Shown here piece after piece: positions 32,476 through 41,708 of a DNA stretch of 64,000 nucleotides (positions within the stretch are counted from its first letter, which is position 1; every line of letters begins with the position of its first letter). Under the pieces are notes generated by a model. That model was not told the DNA's origin and ran no database searches. It was given only the letters and a program-made list of their open reading frames with translations. Origin of the DNA: UBA10649 sp965227045 (GTDB taxonomy: Bacteria; Actinomycetota; Actinomycetes; S36-B12); contig OZ245718.1 of NCBI GenBank assembly GCA_965227045.1, positions 1,426,001-1,490,000 of the forward strand, given 5' to 3'. Both the position numbers and the translations under genes were made by a program.

Positions 32476-33585
32476 GTGACGACGCCGACGATCTCCGCCA
32501 CCGAGGTCGCGCGCGCACGCCAGGTCAGCCTCCTGCTCGGCTCCCACGACCTCACCTCACCCGGCGCGGTCGTCGCATGGATGGGCGCGATGCAGTCGCA
32601 GGATCTGGCAAGCGGGGTGTGGTCGCTGGGAGTGCGCCTGCCCGGCAGCAGCGTCGCGCATGTCAGTGCCGCGATCGAGTCGGGCGAGGTCGTACGCACC
32701 TGGCCCATGCGAGGGACGATTCACCTGGTTCCCCCTGAGGACGTCACGTGGATGCTCGCGCTGACTGGGAGCAGGTCGTTGTCAGCGTCAGCAAAGCGAC
32801 GCGAGGACGTCGGCCTCGATCCCGCGAGCGCTGACCGGGCGGTCGCCATCCTCGTTGACGCGCTGCGCGGCGGTCGGCGTCTCACTCGCGCCGCCGCGCT
32901 CGAGGCTCTCTCGGCACACGGAGTGCGCGTCGACGGCCAAGCGGGCTACCACGCGCTCGGCTACGCCGCCCACGCCGGGGCGATCTGCATCGGGCCGAAT
33001 GACGGAAAGCAGCAGACCTTCGTACTGCTGGAGGACTGGGCGCCGAACCAGCGCACGCTCGGTCGCACGGAAGCGCTGGCCGAGCTCGCATGGCGCTACT
33101 TCCGCAGCCACGGACCCACGACGGTCACCGACTTCGCCGGCTGGTCGGGCCTCACGCTCACGGACAGCCGGGCCGGTGTCGCTGCAAACGCCGACCGGCT
33201 CGCATCCGCCGAGTACGCCGGCGAGGTTCTCTGGATGTCTTCGGACATCGCCAAGCAACTGGCCGACGGGCTTCCTGCACAGCCCACTCACGCGCTTCCA
33301 GGCTTCGACGAGTTCGTGCTCGGCTACAAGGATCGACGGGTTCAGATTGCGCCTGAGGATTTCGAGGCGATCGTCCCGGGCGGCAACGGAGTTTTCCGAT
33401 CGACCATCTGCATGGACGGGCGCGCCGTCGCAACGTGGACCCGGACGATCCGCCATGATCGAGTCGATGTTGATGTGATCTCATTCGAGCCACTCTCGAA
33501 GCGCAGGACCGCGGAAGCCACCGCAGCGCTGGAGCGGTACGCCCAGTTCCTCGGACTGCCGCTACGACTCTCCGCTCCCCGCTGA
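32476..33585 (+). CDS. AlkZ-like winged-helix DNA glycosylase-superfamily protein (HTH_42)
   Basis: A 369-residue member of the HTH_42/AlkZ-like superfamily, whose studied members unhook DNA interstrand crosslinks or excise alkylated bases. The family region GAMQSQDLASG (Q-x-D-like, near residues 38-47) and the WPMRGTIHLV segment are present. Activity on lesions is an inference from the family; the usual QxQ/QxD variation makes it uncertain. Its final 24 bp overlap the end of the convergent enoyl-CoA hydratase gene. Confidence 0.83.
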   Translation: MTTPTISATEVARARQVSLLLGSHDLTSPGAVVAWMGAMQSQDLASGVWSLGVRLPGSSVAHVSAAIESGEVVRTWPMRGTIHLVPPEDVTWMLALTGSRSLSASAKRREDVGLDPASADRAVAILVDALRGGRRLTRAAALEALSAHGVRVDGQAGYHALGYAAHAGAICIGPNDGKQQTFVLLEDWAPNQRTLGRTEALAELAWRYFRSHGPTTVTDFAGWSGLTLTDSRAGVAANADRLASAEYAGEVLWMSSDIAKQLADGLPAQPTHALPGFDEFVLGYKDRRVQIAPEDFEAIVPGGNGVFRSTICMDGRAVATWTRTIRHDRVDVDVISFEPLSKRRTAEATAALERYAQFLGLPLRLSAPR

Positions 33586-34371
33586 CCGCCCCGCCCAGTT
33601 GGGAGCACGTTTCTCGAGGAAGGCGCTCATGCCTTCCTGGGCCTCAGCCGACGCGAAGAGCGACGCGGACATCGACGCGGCCTCATCGAAAGCCTCCTCC
33701 AGCGGCAGCGCAGGAATGCGGCGAAGCAGATCCTTCGCGCCGGCCAGCGCCGAGGGCCCGCCCGCGAGCAATTGCTCGACGCTGCCCGCAACAGCGGCAT
33801 CAAGTCCGTTAGCCGCGATCACCGAGGTGAGCAGACCCGCCTCGAGCACGCGGTCAGCATCCACCCGCTCGCCGGTGAGGAACAGATCTTGCGCGGCCCT
33901 GCGGTTCATCACCTGCAGGCAGACGACCGAGATCACTGCTGGAGCGACGCCTATGCGTACCTCGCTGAAGGCGAAGCGCGCGTCTGCGGATGCGATCGCG
34001 ATATCGGCGGCGGCCACCAGCCCGTTGCCGCCGCCCGCGACGTGGCCTTGCACCTTGGCGATAATGGGCTTCGGCAGGTCGAGCATCGCCGTCAGCACCC
34101 TGACGAGCGCAGCCGGTCCCGATCCGGTGAAACCGGCAGCATCTCCACTGACTGCAGCGCTCATGTCGGCGCCGGAGCAGAAGGTATTTCCAGATCCGGT
34201 GAGAACGACCACGCGCACGCTGTCGTCAGCGGCCGCGCGCGCGAAGCACTCCGCCAGCTCCGCCATCCCGGCCGCGTCGAGTCGGTTCCTGGAGTCAGGA
34301 CGGTTCAACGTGATCGTCGCGACCGCGTTGTCGACAGCGTAAAGAACAGCCTGGGTCACCGCTTCGCTCAC
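33562..34371 (-). CDS. Enoyl-CoA hydratase/isomerase family protein, AtuE/LiuC-like position
   Basis: A 269-residue crotonase-fold protein. The oxyanion loops are TFCSGADMS and GHVAGGGNGLVAA; of the usual two catalytic Glu positions, the second is present in FSEVRIG and the first is Asp-like (ASADARF). In the Atu pathway AtuE hydrates isohexenylglutaconyl-CoA; in leucine degradation LiuC hydrates 3-methylglutaconyl-CoA. It is the last gene of the operon and overlaps the acyl-CoA dehydrogenase stop by four bases. Confidence 0.86.
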   Translation of the reverse strand: MSEAVTQAVLYAVDNAVATITLNRPDSRNRLDAAGMAELAECFARAAADDSVRVVVLTGSGNTFCSGADMSAAVSGDAAGFTGSGPAALVRVLTAMLDLPKPIIAKVQGHVAGGGNGLVAAADIAIASADARFAFSEVRIGVAPAVISVVCLQVMNRRAAQDLFLTGERVDADRVLEAGLLTSVIAANGLDAAVAGSVEQLLAGGPSALAGAKDLLRRIPALPLEEAFDEAASMSASLFASAEAQEGMSAFLEKRAPNWAGRSAGSGES

Positions 34372-35516
34372 TTCTTGCCCATCCCCTCCAGCATGGTGAT
34401 GACGCGCAGCATGACCTCGTCAGCGCCGCCGCCGATGCTGCCGAGCCGGCAGTCGCGGAAGTAGCGGGCCACCCACATTTCCTCGGCGTAGCCCATGCCG
34501 CCGTGGAACTGGACCGCAGCGTCGGCAACCTTGCGGCTCAACCGCCCTGCCTGGAGCTTCGCGACGGTCGCCGCACGGGTGACGTCCTCGCCGGCGACGT
34601 AGCGCTCTGCAGTGTGGTGGAGGAACCCATGCAGCACGTCGATGTCAGCGACCAGCTCCGCCAGTGTGTACTGGATGTACTGATTGGCCATGAGCGGCTT
34701 GCCGAAGGCCTCGCGCATCTGGAGGTACTCCTTGGTGCGGTCGATGGCTCGACGGGCGCCCGTAACCGCCATGTAGCAGATCCACAGACGCTCGTCCTGG
34801 AACTGCGCCATCTGCATCTGGAAGCCGCGACCGGCCTCGCCGATGGTGTTGCTGATCGGGATGCGCACGTCGTCGAGCACCAGTTCAGCAGTGTCGGAGG
34901 AGTTGTTGCCCATCTTCTTCAGCTTGCGACCGACGCTGAAGCCGGGCGTATCGGTGGGCACGAGAAGCAGGCTCATGCCCTGATAGCCGCCCTCGTCCGA
35001 CGTGCGGGCGAGCAGGCAGATCCAGTCGGCCTGAGTGCCGCTGGTGATCCACATCTTGCGACCATTGATGACCCAGTCATCGCCGTCGCGGACGGCGCGC
35101 GTGCGAATACCTGCGACGTCGGACCCCGCTCCCGGCTCGCTGACGGCGATCGAGCACACCAGGTCCCCTGCAAGTGTCGGTTCCAGGAACTCGCGCTTGA
35201 GCTCGTCACTGCCGAATCGAGCGAGCGCGGGCGTCGCCATGCCCGCCTGCACCGCGATGGCCATCGGAACACCGCCCGCGTCGCATCGCCCGAGCTCCTC
35301 CGCGAGGACGACGGTGTACGAGTGGTCTGTTCCGCCGCCGCCGAACTCGGTGTCGTACTCCAGGCCGAAGCCGCCGATCGCCCCGATCTTCGGGAACAGC
35401 TCATGCGCTGGGAATATCTCGTCTTCCTCCCACTTGTCCACGTACGGGTTGATCTCCTGCTCGACGAGCTGGCGAACACTCTTGCGGAACTGCTCGTGCT
35501 CCGACGTGAACAACAT
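34368..35516 (-). CDS. Acyl-CoA dehydrogenase, AtuD-like position
   Basis: A 382-residue FAD-dependent dehydrogenase of normal length. FAD/substrate segments CSIAVSEPGAGSDVAG and WITSGTQADWICLLART are clear, and the C-terminal IGGGADEVMLRV carries Glu in the base position of the short-chain family. GGAGG precedes the ATG within the end of the TetR gene. In the Atu route AtuD desaturates citronellyl-CoA to geranyl-CoA. The substrate here is inferred only from neighbours. Confidence 0.88.
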   Translation of the reverse strand: MLFTSEHEQFRKSVRQLVEQEINPYVDKWEEDEIFPAHELFPKIGAIGGFGLEYDTEFGGGGTDHSYTVVLAEELGRCDAGGVPMAIAVQAGMATPALARFGSDELKREFLEPTLAGDLVCSIAVSEPGAGSDVAGIRTRAVRDGDDWVINGRKMWITSGTQADWICLLARTSDEGGYQGMSLLLVPTDTPGFSVGRKLKKMGNNSSDTAELVLDDVRIPISNTIGEAGRGFQMQMAQFQDERLWICYMAVTGARRAIDRTKEYLQMREAFGKPLMANQYIQYTLAELVADIDVLHGFLHHTAERYVAGEDVTRAATVAKLQAGRLSRKVADAAVQFHGGMGYAEEMWVARYFRDCRLGSIGGGADEVMLRVITMLEGMGKK

Positions 35517-36157
35517 CAGCTACCTCCTGGGTTGATGAGCCCGAGTGCTCGAGCCCACAGTTCGGTCAATGTCACGATCACCGGTGCGTCGGCTGCCAGT
35601 TCGTCCGAGGCACCCTCGGTGCTGAGCCAGTGCCGGGCGAACCCCTCGACCATTGCGCAGAGCGCGGCCGCGGAGATCCGCGGGTCGAGGGTGGGAACCG
35701 CCAGGCCGTCCTTCTGAAGCTTGCTGATGGTCTTGGCGACGCGGTCCACATGCGCATGGCGGAGATTGGTCAGCACGGCTCGGAAGGACTCGTCGTTGAC
35801 CGCCGCCTGCGCGACGACCTCCATGAGCCGCGCGGTTGCGCGGTGAACTTCCAGGTAGCGCGCGTTGGCGAGCGAGATGCGCTCGATCGGATCGGTGACG
35901 TCCGGGGTGCTGAGTACCTCGTACATGGCCTCGGTCACGGAGTCGACGGTTCCGTGGAGCACATCCTCCTTCGTGGCGAACCACGTGTAGACCGTGCCGT
36001 GGCTCACGCCCGCTGCCTGCGCGATATCGCTCATGCGAGTGGCGTCGAACCCGCGCTCCTCGAAGACCTGCCGCGCCGCCGCTACCAGTCGTTCGCGCGT
36101 GCGACGGCCGCGTTCGGACAGTGGCGCTCGAGCACCCTCGGTGAGCATCGCGCTCAT
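35516..36157 (-). CDS. TetR family regulator, AtuR-like position
   Basis: A 213-residue regulator. The N-terminal HTH (about 25-65; MSDIAQAAGVSHGTVYTWFATKED) is canonical; the ligand domain follows. Being embedded inside the operon it probably controls it, like AtuR/PsrA-type repressors. A palindrome in the divergent promoter (41651-41672) is a candidate operator. It overlaps neighbours at both ends (ATGA upstream, TGATG downstream). Confidence 0.9.
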   Translation of the reverse strand: MSAMLTEGARAPLSERGRRTRERLVAAARQVFEERGFDATRMSDIAQAAGVSHGTVYTWFATKEDVLHGTVDSVTEAMYEVLSTPDVTDPIERISLANARYLEVHRATARLMEVVAQAAVNDESFRAVLTNLRHAHVDRVAKTISKLQKDGLAVPTLDPRISAAALCAMVEGFARHWLSTEGASDELAADAPVIVTLTELWARALGLINPGGS

Positions 36158-36579
36158 CGTTCGTCCAGGAGCTCTGCGGGTACATCCACCAGTCGCGCGC
36201 GCAGGTGCTCGCCGAGGCCCTTGGCCTGCGGGTCGGTGCGGGTCGTCTCCGCGACGCCTCGGCCGAGGATTCCGTGGATGACGACATTCACGGCGCGCAG
36301 GTTCGGGAGTGCGAAGACATCGACAGCGAGATCTCGGGTCTCCGGCAGCAGTTCGTGGACGCGATCGACGGTGACCATCGCCTCAAGCCACGCGTATCGC
36401 GCGTCAGCGAGGTCGATCAGGTCGATGCCCGCGGCCAGATCCGCCTCGCCACCGTGAGCGAGCTCGACCGCAGCAGTCTCGGACGGATCGACAACCCACA
36501 GCCCGACATTCGCGTTGCCGCCCTTGTCTCCGCTTCGTGCTCCGATGAACGTGCCCAGCGGCAGTCGGGTCGTCGTCAT
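36154..36579 (-). CDS. AtuA C-terminal (ferredoxin-like fold) domain protein
   Basis: A 141-residue protein matching the small C-terminal domain of AtuA-type proteins (start with GARSGDKGGNANVGLWV, a diagnostic segment). In Pseudomonas AtuA it is fused to the large domain. Here it is a separate gene overlapping the large domain gene by four bases, so the two products probably form one complex. No catalytic assignment. Confidence 0.82.
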   Translation of the reverse strand: MTTTRLPLGTFIGARSGDKGGNANVGLWVVDPSETAAVELAHGGEADLAAGIDLIDLADARYAWLEAMVTVDRVHELLPETRDLAVDVFALPNLRAVNVVIHGILGRGVAETTRTDPQAKGLGEHLRARLVDVPAELLDER

Positions 36580-37985
36580 GCGATCACCTCGCCGTCGAGT
36601 CTGACGTCGACCAGTACGGCCTCGCGAGCGACTGTGGTCGGCCAGTACACGCCGTACGGGGTGGCGGGACCGGGCGGGGTCGTCGGGAACAGTCCCGGGT
36701 AGGACGACAGCGTGGCCTCAATGACGCGTTCAGTGAAGGGCTTGCCCACCTTGTCCGCGTCGTCGTCCTTCACCGTGATCCGCAGGAATGATTGCGCCTG
36801 CGATGCAGTAGCCGGATCGGTGACACCGCTGTGCTGGAGTTCGACGCTCAGTTCGCGCACGTCAAGAGTCGAATGCGCCGCCAGCGCTGCGGGATCGAGT
36901 TCAGTCGACTGGGCCAGGCCCACGCCGGTGATCGTGCGCAGGACCAGGTCGGCCTTCGCCTCGACATTCAGTCCGGTGATGACCAACGTCAGCGAATTGC
37001 GGAAGCCACCCAGATAGTTCATGGCGACCTTGAGTCGTCTTGGCGGCAACTCGCCGACGATGCTGTCGACGAGGACTCGGTCGCGACCGACCTGCTCGAG
37101 TCTGATCGAGTCGAACCGGGCGGTCACATCCGGATTGAGGTACTCCGGACCGCCCACTTCATAGAGAAGCTGTGCGGTGACGGTTCCCACGGTGACCATT
37201 CCTCCAGTCCCGCTGTGCTTCGTGATGATGCTGCTGCCATCGAAGGCGACCTCGGCGATGGGCAAACCCGGGTGCTCGAGGCCCGGAACGTCGGCGAAGA
37301 ACGCGTAGTTGCCTCCCGTCGCCTGGGCTCCGCATTCGATGATGTGTCCGGCGACCAGGGCGCCGGCAAGCGCGTTGAGGGTCACCTGGTCTCCCGACCG
37401 CGCCGCCTCGTAGTCCCACCCGTGCCGCCACGCCGCGGGACCGATGACGAGCGCGGCGTCGGTGATACGACCGGTGACGACGATGTCGGCGCCAGCATTG
37501 AGCGCCGCGGTCACCGGTTCGCCACCCAGATACGCGTTCGCGGTCAGCGGGCGCACGCCGGCGGCGGCGAGCGCCTCGCCCGTGTCGAGGTTGACGAACG
37601 ACTCGCCAGCAGCGCCCAGTTCGCGGACTCGAGGCGCGATGTCATCGCCGCTCACCACGCCGATGCTCAGAGTCAGTCCGAGGGTGTCGGCCAGCTCACG
37701 CAGTGCGGTCCCGAGTCCCTCGGGGTCAAGTCCCCCGGCGTTGCTCACGATGCGGATCCGTCGATCCACGCACGTGCCCAGCAGTTCTTCCATCTGCGCG
37801 AGGAACGTGCGGGCATATCCGTTGCCGTGCTTCATGCGCTGTCGGGCAAGAATCAGCATCGTCAACTCGGCGAGCCAGTCGCCGGTGAGTACGTCGATGG
37901 GTCCGCCCTCGACCATCTCGCGCGCAGCGGACTGACGGTCCCCGAAGAAGCCGCTGCAGTTGGCAATCCGAATGGGCTCGGTCAT
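36576..37985 (-). CDS. AtuA family protein, large (DUF1446) domain
   Basis: A 469-residue member of the acyclic terpene utilisation AtuA family (DUF1446). Recognisable segments are CSGFFGDRQSAAREM at the N-terminus, GDWLAELTM and DIVVTGRITDAALVIG. The biochemical activity of AtuA is not settled in the literature known to me. With its C-terminal partner and the carboxylase it marks the operon as Atu-like rather than only leucine-type. Confidence 0.86.
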   Translation of the reverse strand: MTEPIRIANCSGFFGDRQSAAREMVEGGPIDVLTGDWLAELTMLILARQRMKHGNGYARTFLAQMEELLGTCVDRRIRIVSNAGGLDPEGLGTALRELADTLGLTLSIGVVSGDDIAPRVRELGAAGESFVNLDTGEALAAAGVRPLTANAYLGGEPVTAALNAGADIVVTGRITDAALVIGPAAWRHGWDYEAARSGDQVTLNALAGALVAGHIIECGAQATGGNYAFFADVPGLEHPGLPIAEVAFDGSSIITKHSGTGGMVTVGTVTAQLLYEVGGPEYLNPDVTARFDSIRLEQVGRDRVLVDSIVGELPPRRLKVAMNYLGGFRNSLTLVITGLNVEAKADLVLRTITGVGLAQSTELDPAALAAHSTLDVRELSVELQHSGVTDPATASQAQSFLRITVKDDDADKVGKPFTERVIEATLSSYPGLFPTTPPGPATPYGVYWPTTVAREAVLVDVRLDGEVIA

Positions 37986-40033
37986 GACTCATCGTCCACG
38001 GCGAACTCCACGACGACCGTGTGCGCGTCTACTGACTGGCCGACTTCCACGAGCACTCGCGCGACCACCCCGTCATCGTCGGCGATGATCCGGTGCTCCA
38101 TCTTCATGGCCTCGAGCATCACGAGGGTCTGCCCGGCAGTGACAACATCGCCGGCCGCGACGAGTACTGCCGTGATCGTTCCGGGAACCGTGGTCGAGGG
38201 GCCGTGGCCGGCGGCATCGAGCGAGTGATCAGCGAAGCGCGGCGCGACCGTCCACGCCGTCGAATGCAGCCCGTCGTCGACAAACACCTCGTCGCCGTAT
38301 CGCGAGACCTGGCAACGCGCGGCTACGCCATCGACCTCCACGACCGCCGTCACGAGGGCGTCAACGCGCTCGACCCGCACTCGCGCAGTCGGCACGTCGA
38401 CAGTCGATGCCGAGAACACTCCCCCGTAGGGAACCTCATCGGTGCGGGCGATCCTGACTCGGTCACCGTCTCGCGTTGCGTCAACGAGGACGGAGAGGAA
38501 CTCGGTGGAGCCACGGCGACGAATCGTGACGAACTGCGGCGCAGATGGGACGTTGCGCCAGGCACGCGGTACAGCGCCAGAAGGACAGTCGAGGTCGGTA
38601 ACCCCGTACGCGACGGCGATCGCATGGCGTAGCTCGACGAGTTCGGGAAGGACGGGGGCGAGCAGGTCGGCGTGCTCGTCGAGGAACGCTGTCGTCGTGT
38701 CTTCGGCCAGGAAGGGATCCGACCTCAGAATCGCCACCAGCGAGTCACGGTTCGTCACCGGCGAGTGAAGGCTCATGCGGGCAAGGCCATCGCTGAGGAC
38801 AGCGGCCGCGAGCTCACGCGTCGGCGCATGGCTGATGACCTTGGCGAGCATGGGGTCGTAGTGCGGAGTGATGACACTTCCGTCGGCGACGCCTGCGTCG
38901 ATGCGCAATCCGGGTCGCGACGGCGACGTGAATCGATGCACCTCACCTGTGGCTGGCAGGTAGCCGTTCGCCGGGTCCTCTGCGTACAGGCGGGCCTCGA
39001 TCGCATGGCCGTGAACCGCAAGCTGATCCTGCGTCAGCGGCAAAGGCAGTCCCGATGCCACGGCGATCTGCCACATCACCAGGTCGGTTCCGGTGATCTC
39101 CTCGGTCACCGGATGCTCGACCTGAAGGCGGGTGTTCATTTCCAGGAATGAGAACTCCTGATCTGCACCCGCGCCGAACACCATGAACTCGACGGTGCCC
39201 GCGCCTACGTAAGCGATCTCGGTGGCCAGCGACACTGCGGCGGAGTGCAGCCGCTCCCGAACCTCCTGCGTCACGCCTGGCGACGGCGCTTCCTCGATGA
39301 CCTTCTGATGGCGTCGCTGAATGGAGCACTCGCGCTCGAACAGGTGCACGACATTGCCGTGCACATCCCCGAACACCTGAACTTCGACGTGACGAGCACC
39401 CGCGAGGTAGCGCTCGACGAAGATCGTGTCGTCGCCGAATGAGCTCTTCGCCTCGCGCCGTGCGGACTGCAGCGCCTCGAGCAGATCCGCTGGAGCGGTG
39501 ACAACGTGCATTCCCTTGCCACCGCCACCGGCACTCGCCTTCACCAGCAGCGGGTATCCCACCGCCGCGCAGGCCGCCAAGGCCTCGTCATCCGACTGTC
39601 CCTGGGGAAGCTCGGCACCGGCGACAAGCGGCACCCCTGCCGCGGCGGCGGTGCGCTTGGCCTCGACCTTCAGCGCCATCGCCTCGATCGACTCAGGCGT
39701 CGGCCCGATCCAGATGAGCCCGGCCTTCTGCACCAGGCGCGCGAAGTCCGCGTTCTCGGAAAGGAAGCCGTACCCCGGATGAATCGCGTCGGCAGCGGCC
39801 GCACGCGCGGCCTCGATGATCCGCGCGCCATCGAGATACGTCTGCGCGCTCGCCGCCCCCGGTAGGCGGACGGCCAGATCTGCCTCGCGCACGTACGGCG
39901 CGTCGGCATCCGGATCGGAGTGCACCGCGACGGTCGAGATGCCGAGCACTCGAGCGGTGCGGATGACGCGAGAGGCGATCTCGCCGCGGTTGGCGATGAG
40001 GATCCGGGAAATTCGTGTTGGCATCGTCATCAC
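37982..40033 (-). CDS. Acyl-CoA carboxylase alpha subunit (biotin carboxylase plus BCCP), AtuF/LiuD-like
   Basis: A 683-residue biotin-dependent subunit. Biotin carboxylase covers about 1-450 (ATP-grasp GGGGKGMH, catalytic region ECSIQRRHQK), a middle BT-like region follows, and BCCP with the biotinyl lysine in EAMKMEH is near residue 643. Partner is the beta subunit, overlapping it at the start. Start may be GTG at 40033, ATG at 40030 (TGATG) or ATG at 40024. Substrate (geranyl-, methylcrotonyl- or other branched CoA) cannot be read from the sequence. Confidence 0.92.
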   Translation of the reverse strand: MMTMPTRISRILIANRGEIASRVIRTARVLGISTVAVHSDPDADAPYVREADLAVRLPGAASAQTYLDGARIIEAARAAAADAIHPGYGFLSENADFARLVQKAGLIWIGPTPESIEAMALKVEAKRTAAAAGVPLVAGAELPQGQSDDEALAACAAVGYPLLVKASAGGGGKGMHVVTAPADLLEALQSARREAKSSFGDDTIFVERYLAGARHVEVQVFGDVHGNVVHLFERECSIQRRHQKVIEEAPSPGVTQEVRERLHSAAVSLATEIAYVGAGTVEFMVFGAGADQEFSFLEMNTRLQVEHPVTEEITGTDLVMWQIAVASGLPLPLTQDQLAVHGHAIEARLYAEDPANGYLPATGEVHRFTSPSRPGLRIDAGVADGSVITPHYDPMLAKVISHAPTRELAAAVLSDGLARMSLHSPVTNRDSLVAILRSDPFLAEDTTTAFLDEHADLLAPVLPELVELRHAIAVAYGVTDLDCPSGAVPRAWRNVPSAPQFVTIRRRGSTEFLSVLVDATRDGDRVRIARTDEVPYGGVFSASTVDVPTARVRVERVDALVTAVVEVDGVAARCQVSRYGDEVFVDDGLHSTAWTVAPRFADHSLDAAGHGPSTTVPGTITAVLVAAGDVVTAGQTLVMLEAMKMEHRIIADDDGVVARVLVEVGQSVDAHTVVVEFAVDDES

Positions 40034-41649
40034 ATCCGGAAGACGCCGTAAGAGTCGGTGCCTGCGACGGCACCGGAGTGAACGGCCGACAGCGCGAGCG
40101 TGAGGACCGTGCGGGTGTCGCGCGGATCGATGATCCCGTCATCCCACATGCGTCCTGTGGCGAACAGCGCAGTCGACTCGCTTTCCACCTGTTGCTCGAA
40201 CGCATCGCGGATGGGGGCGAAGGCCTCCTCGTCGAAGACCTGGCCCGCGCCTTCGGTCTTCTGCCGCGCGACGATCGTCAGCACGCCAGCCAATTGCTTG
40301 GGTCCCATGACGGCGATCCGGTGATTGGGCCAGCTGAAGATGAAGCGTGGGTCGTACGCGCGGCCGGCCATGCCGTAGTTGCCGGCGCCGTAGGACGCCC
40401 CCATCATCAGCGTGATCATCGGCACACCGCAGTTGCTGACCGCGTTGATCAGTTTGGCACCGTCCTTGATGATGCCGCCCTGCTCGTACTTGGTGCCGAC
40501 CATGAATCCGGTGATGTTCTGCAGGAACAGGATCGGCACGTTCATGCGATTGCACAGCTGGATAAACTGCGCGCCCTTGTGCGCCTCCTCGCTGAACAGG
40601 ATGCCGTTGTTCGCGAGGACGCCGACATGGAAGCCATTGACGTAACCCCAGCCCGTGACGAGCGTCGATCCGTAGAGCGGCTTGAACTCGTCGAACTCGC
40701 TCGCATCGAGAACGCGGGCCAGGACCTCGCGCGCCTCGAACGGAACCTTGATATCCGCGGACGCGATGCCGAGAAGTTCCTCGGAGTCGTATGCGGGCGG
40801 GCGCGGCGCGGCGGCAGGGCCGGGGCCAAGCTTGGCCCAGTTCAGGTGCGCGACGATGTCGCGGCCGATGCGCAGCGCATCGAGCTCGTCCACCGCGAGG
40901 TAGTCGGCGAGGCCGGAGACTCGCGCGTGCATCTCCGCGCCGCCGAGGGTCTCGTCGTCGGCGTCCTCGTCGATCGCCATCTTCACCAGCGGCGGGCCGC
41001 CGAGATACACGCGCGCGGAGTCCTTCTGCAGGACCGTGTAGTCGCTCATGCCCGGCACGTATGCGCCGCCGGCCGTCGACGATCCGAAGACCATGGTGAT
41101 GGTCGGGATGCCCGCGGCCGATAGCCGCGAGAGGTTCTTGAAGGTCGCGCCGCCGGGGTTGAACACGTCGACCTGCTGCGTCAGGTCGGCGCCGCCGGAC
41201 TCGGTGAGCGACACGAGCGGCAGCCGATTGAGCCGGGAGATCTCCATGGCTCGAAGGGCCTTGGTCACGGTGATCGGTGCCTGCGAGCCACCCTTGACGG
41301 TCGGGTCGTTGGCGCTGATGACGCACTCGACGCCGCTGATGCGCCCGATCCCGGTGACCAGCCCGGCGCCTGTCGCGTCGTCGCTGCCCCACCCGGCGAG
41401 GGGCGACAGCTCGAGGAAGGCCGCACCGGGATCGAGAAGCAGTCCAATCCGCTCGCGCGGCAGGAGCTTGCCGCGGGCGCGGTGCCGGTCGACGGTTTTC
41501 GCGTCCTTGTCTGGGTTGCCACTGCCGCCGCCGCGGGTGACCTCCCCGTACAGGTCATCGATCTGCGCCAGGGCATCGAGCAGCGCGCCGCGGTTGGCGA
41601 CGTACGCGTCCGAGCGCGTGTCAATGCGAGATCTCAGGACCGGAGCCAT
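40030..41649 (-). CDS. Acyl-CoA carboxylase beta subunit (carboxyltransferase), AtuC/LiuB-like
   Basis: A 539-residue carboxyltransferase subunit with two crotonase-like halves, matching methylcrotonyl-CoA/geranyl-CoA carboxylase beta subunits in length. The oxyanion loops GGAYVPGMSDY and SYGAGNYGMAGRAYDPRF are present. ATG at 41649 is preferred over a TTG at 41652. It is the first gene of the seven-gene operon, immediately downstream of the divergent palindrome. Confidence 0.92.
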   Translation of the reverse strand: MAPVLRSRIDTRSDAYVANRGALLDALAQIDDLYGEVTRGGGSGNPDKDAKTVDRHRARGKLLPRERIGLLLDPGAAFLELSPLAGWGSDDATGAGLVTGIGRISGVECVISANDPTVKGGSQAPITVTKALRAMEISRLNRLPLVSLTESGGADLTQQVDVFNPGGATFKNLSRLSAAGIPTITMVFGSSTAGGAYVPGMSDYTVLQKDSARVYLGGPPLVKMAIDEDADDETLGGAEMHARVSGLADYLAVDELDALRIGRDIVAHLNWAKLGPGPAAAPRPPAYDSEELLGIASADIKVPFEAREVLARVLDASEFDEFKPLYGSTLVTGWGYVNGFHVGVLANNGILFSEEAHKGAQFIQLCNRMNVPILFLQNITGFMVGTKYEQGGIIKDGAKLINAVSNCGVPMITLMMGASYGAGNYGMAGRAYDPRFIFSWPNHRIAVMGPKQLAGVLTIVARQKTEGAGQVFDEEAFAPIRDAFEQQVESESTALFATGRMWDDGIIDPRDTRTVLTLALSAVHSGAVAGTDSYGVFRM

Positions 41650-41650
41650 C

Positions 41651-41708
41651 AACCTGACGCTAACGTCAAGTTGATACGAGCGTCAAGGTCTGCGGATATC
41701 GTGACGCC
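41651..41708. promoter_or_regulatory. Divergent promoter of the Atu-like operon with palindromic operator
   Basis: An imperfect inverted repeat (41651-41672; arms AACCTGACG and CGTCAAGTT around CTAA, one mismatch) abuts the start of the carboxylase beta gene. The plus-strand SDR gene has TATCGT (41697-41702) six bases before its ATG. A further CGTCAAG copy lies at 41681-41687. The TetR protein of the operon is the natural candidate to bind here, as inference. Confidence 0.55.

Noticed and set aside
36154..37985. AtuA as a frameshifted pseudogene
   Set aside because: Both parts have complete frames, own starts and a four-base overlap like all other junctions in the operon, so a natural gene split is more likely than damage.
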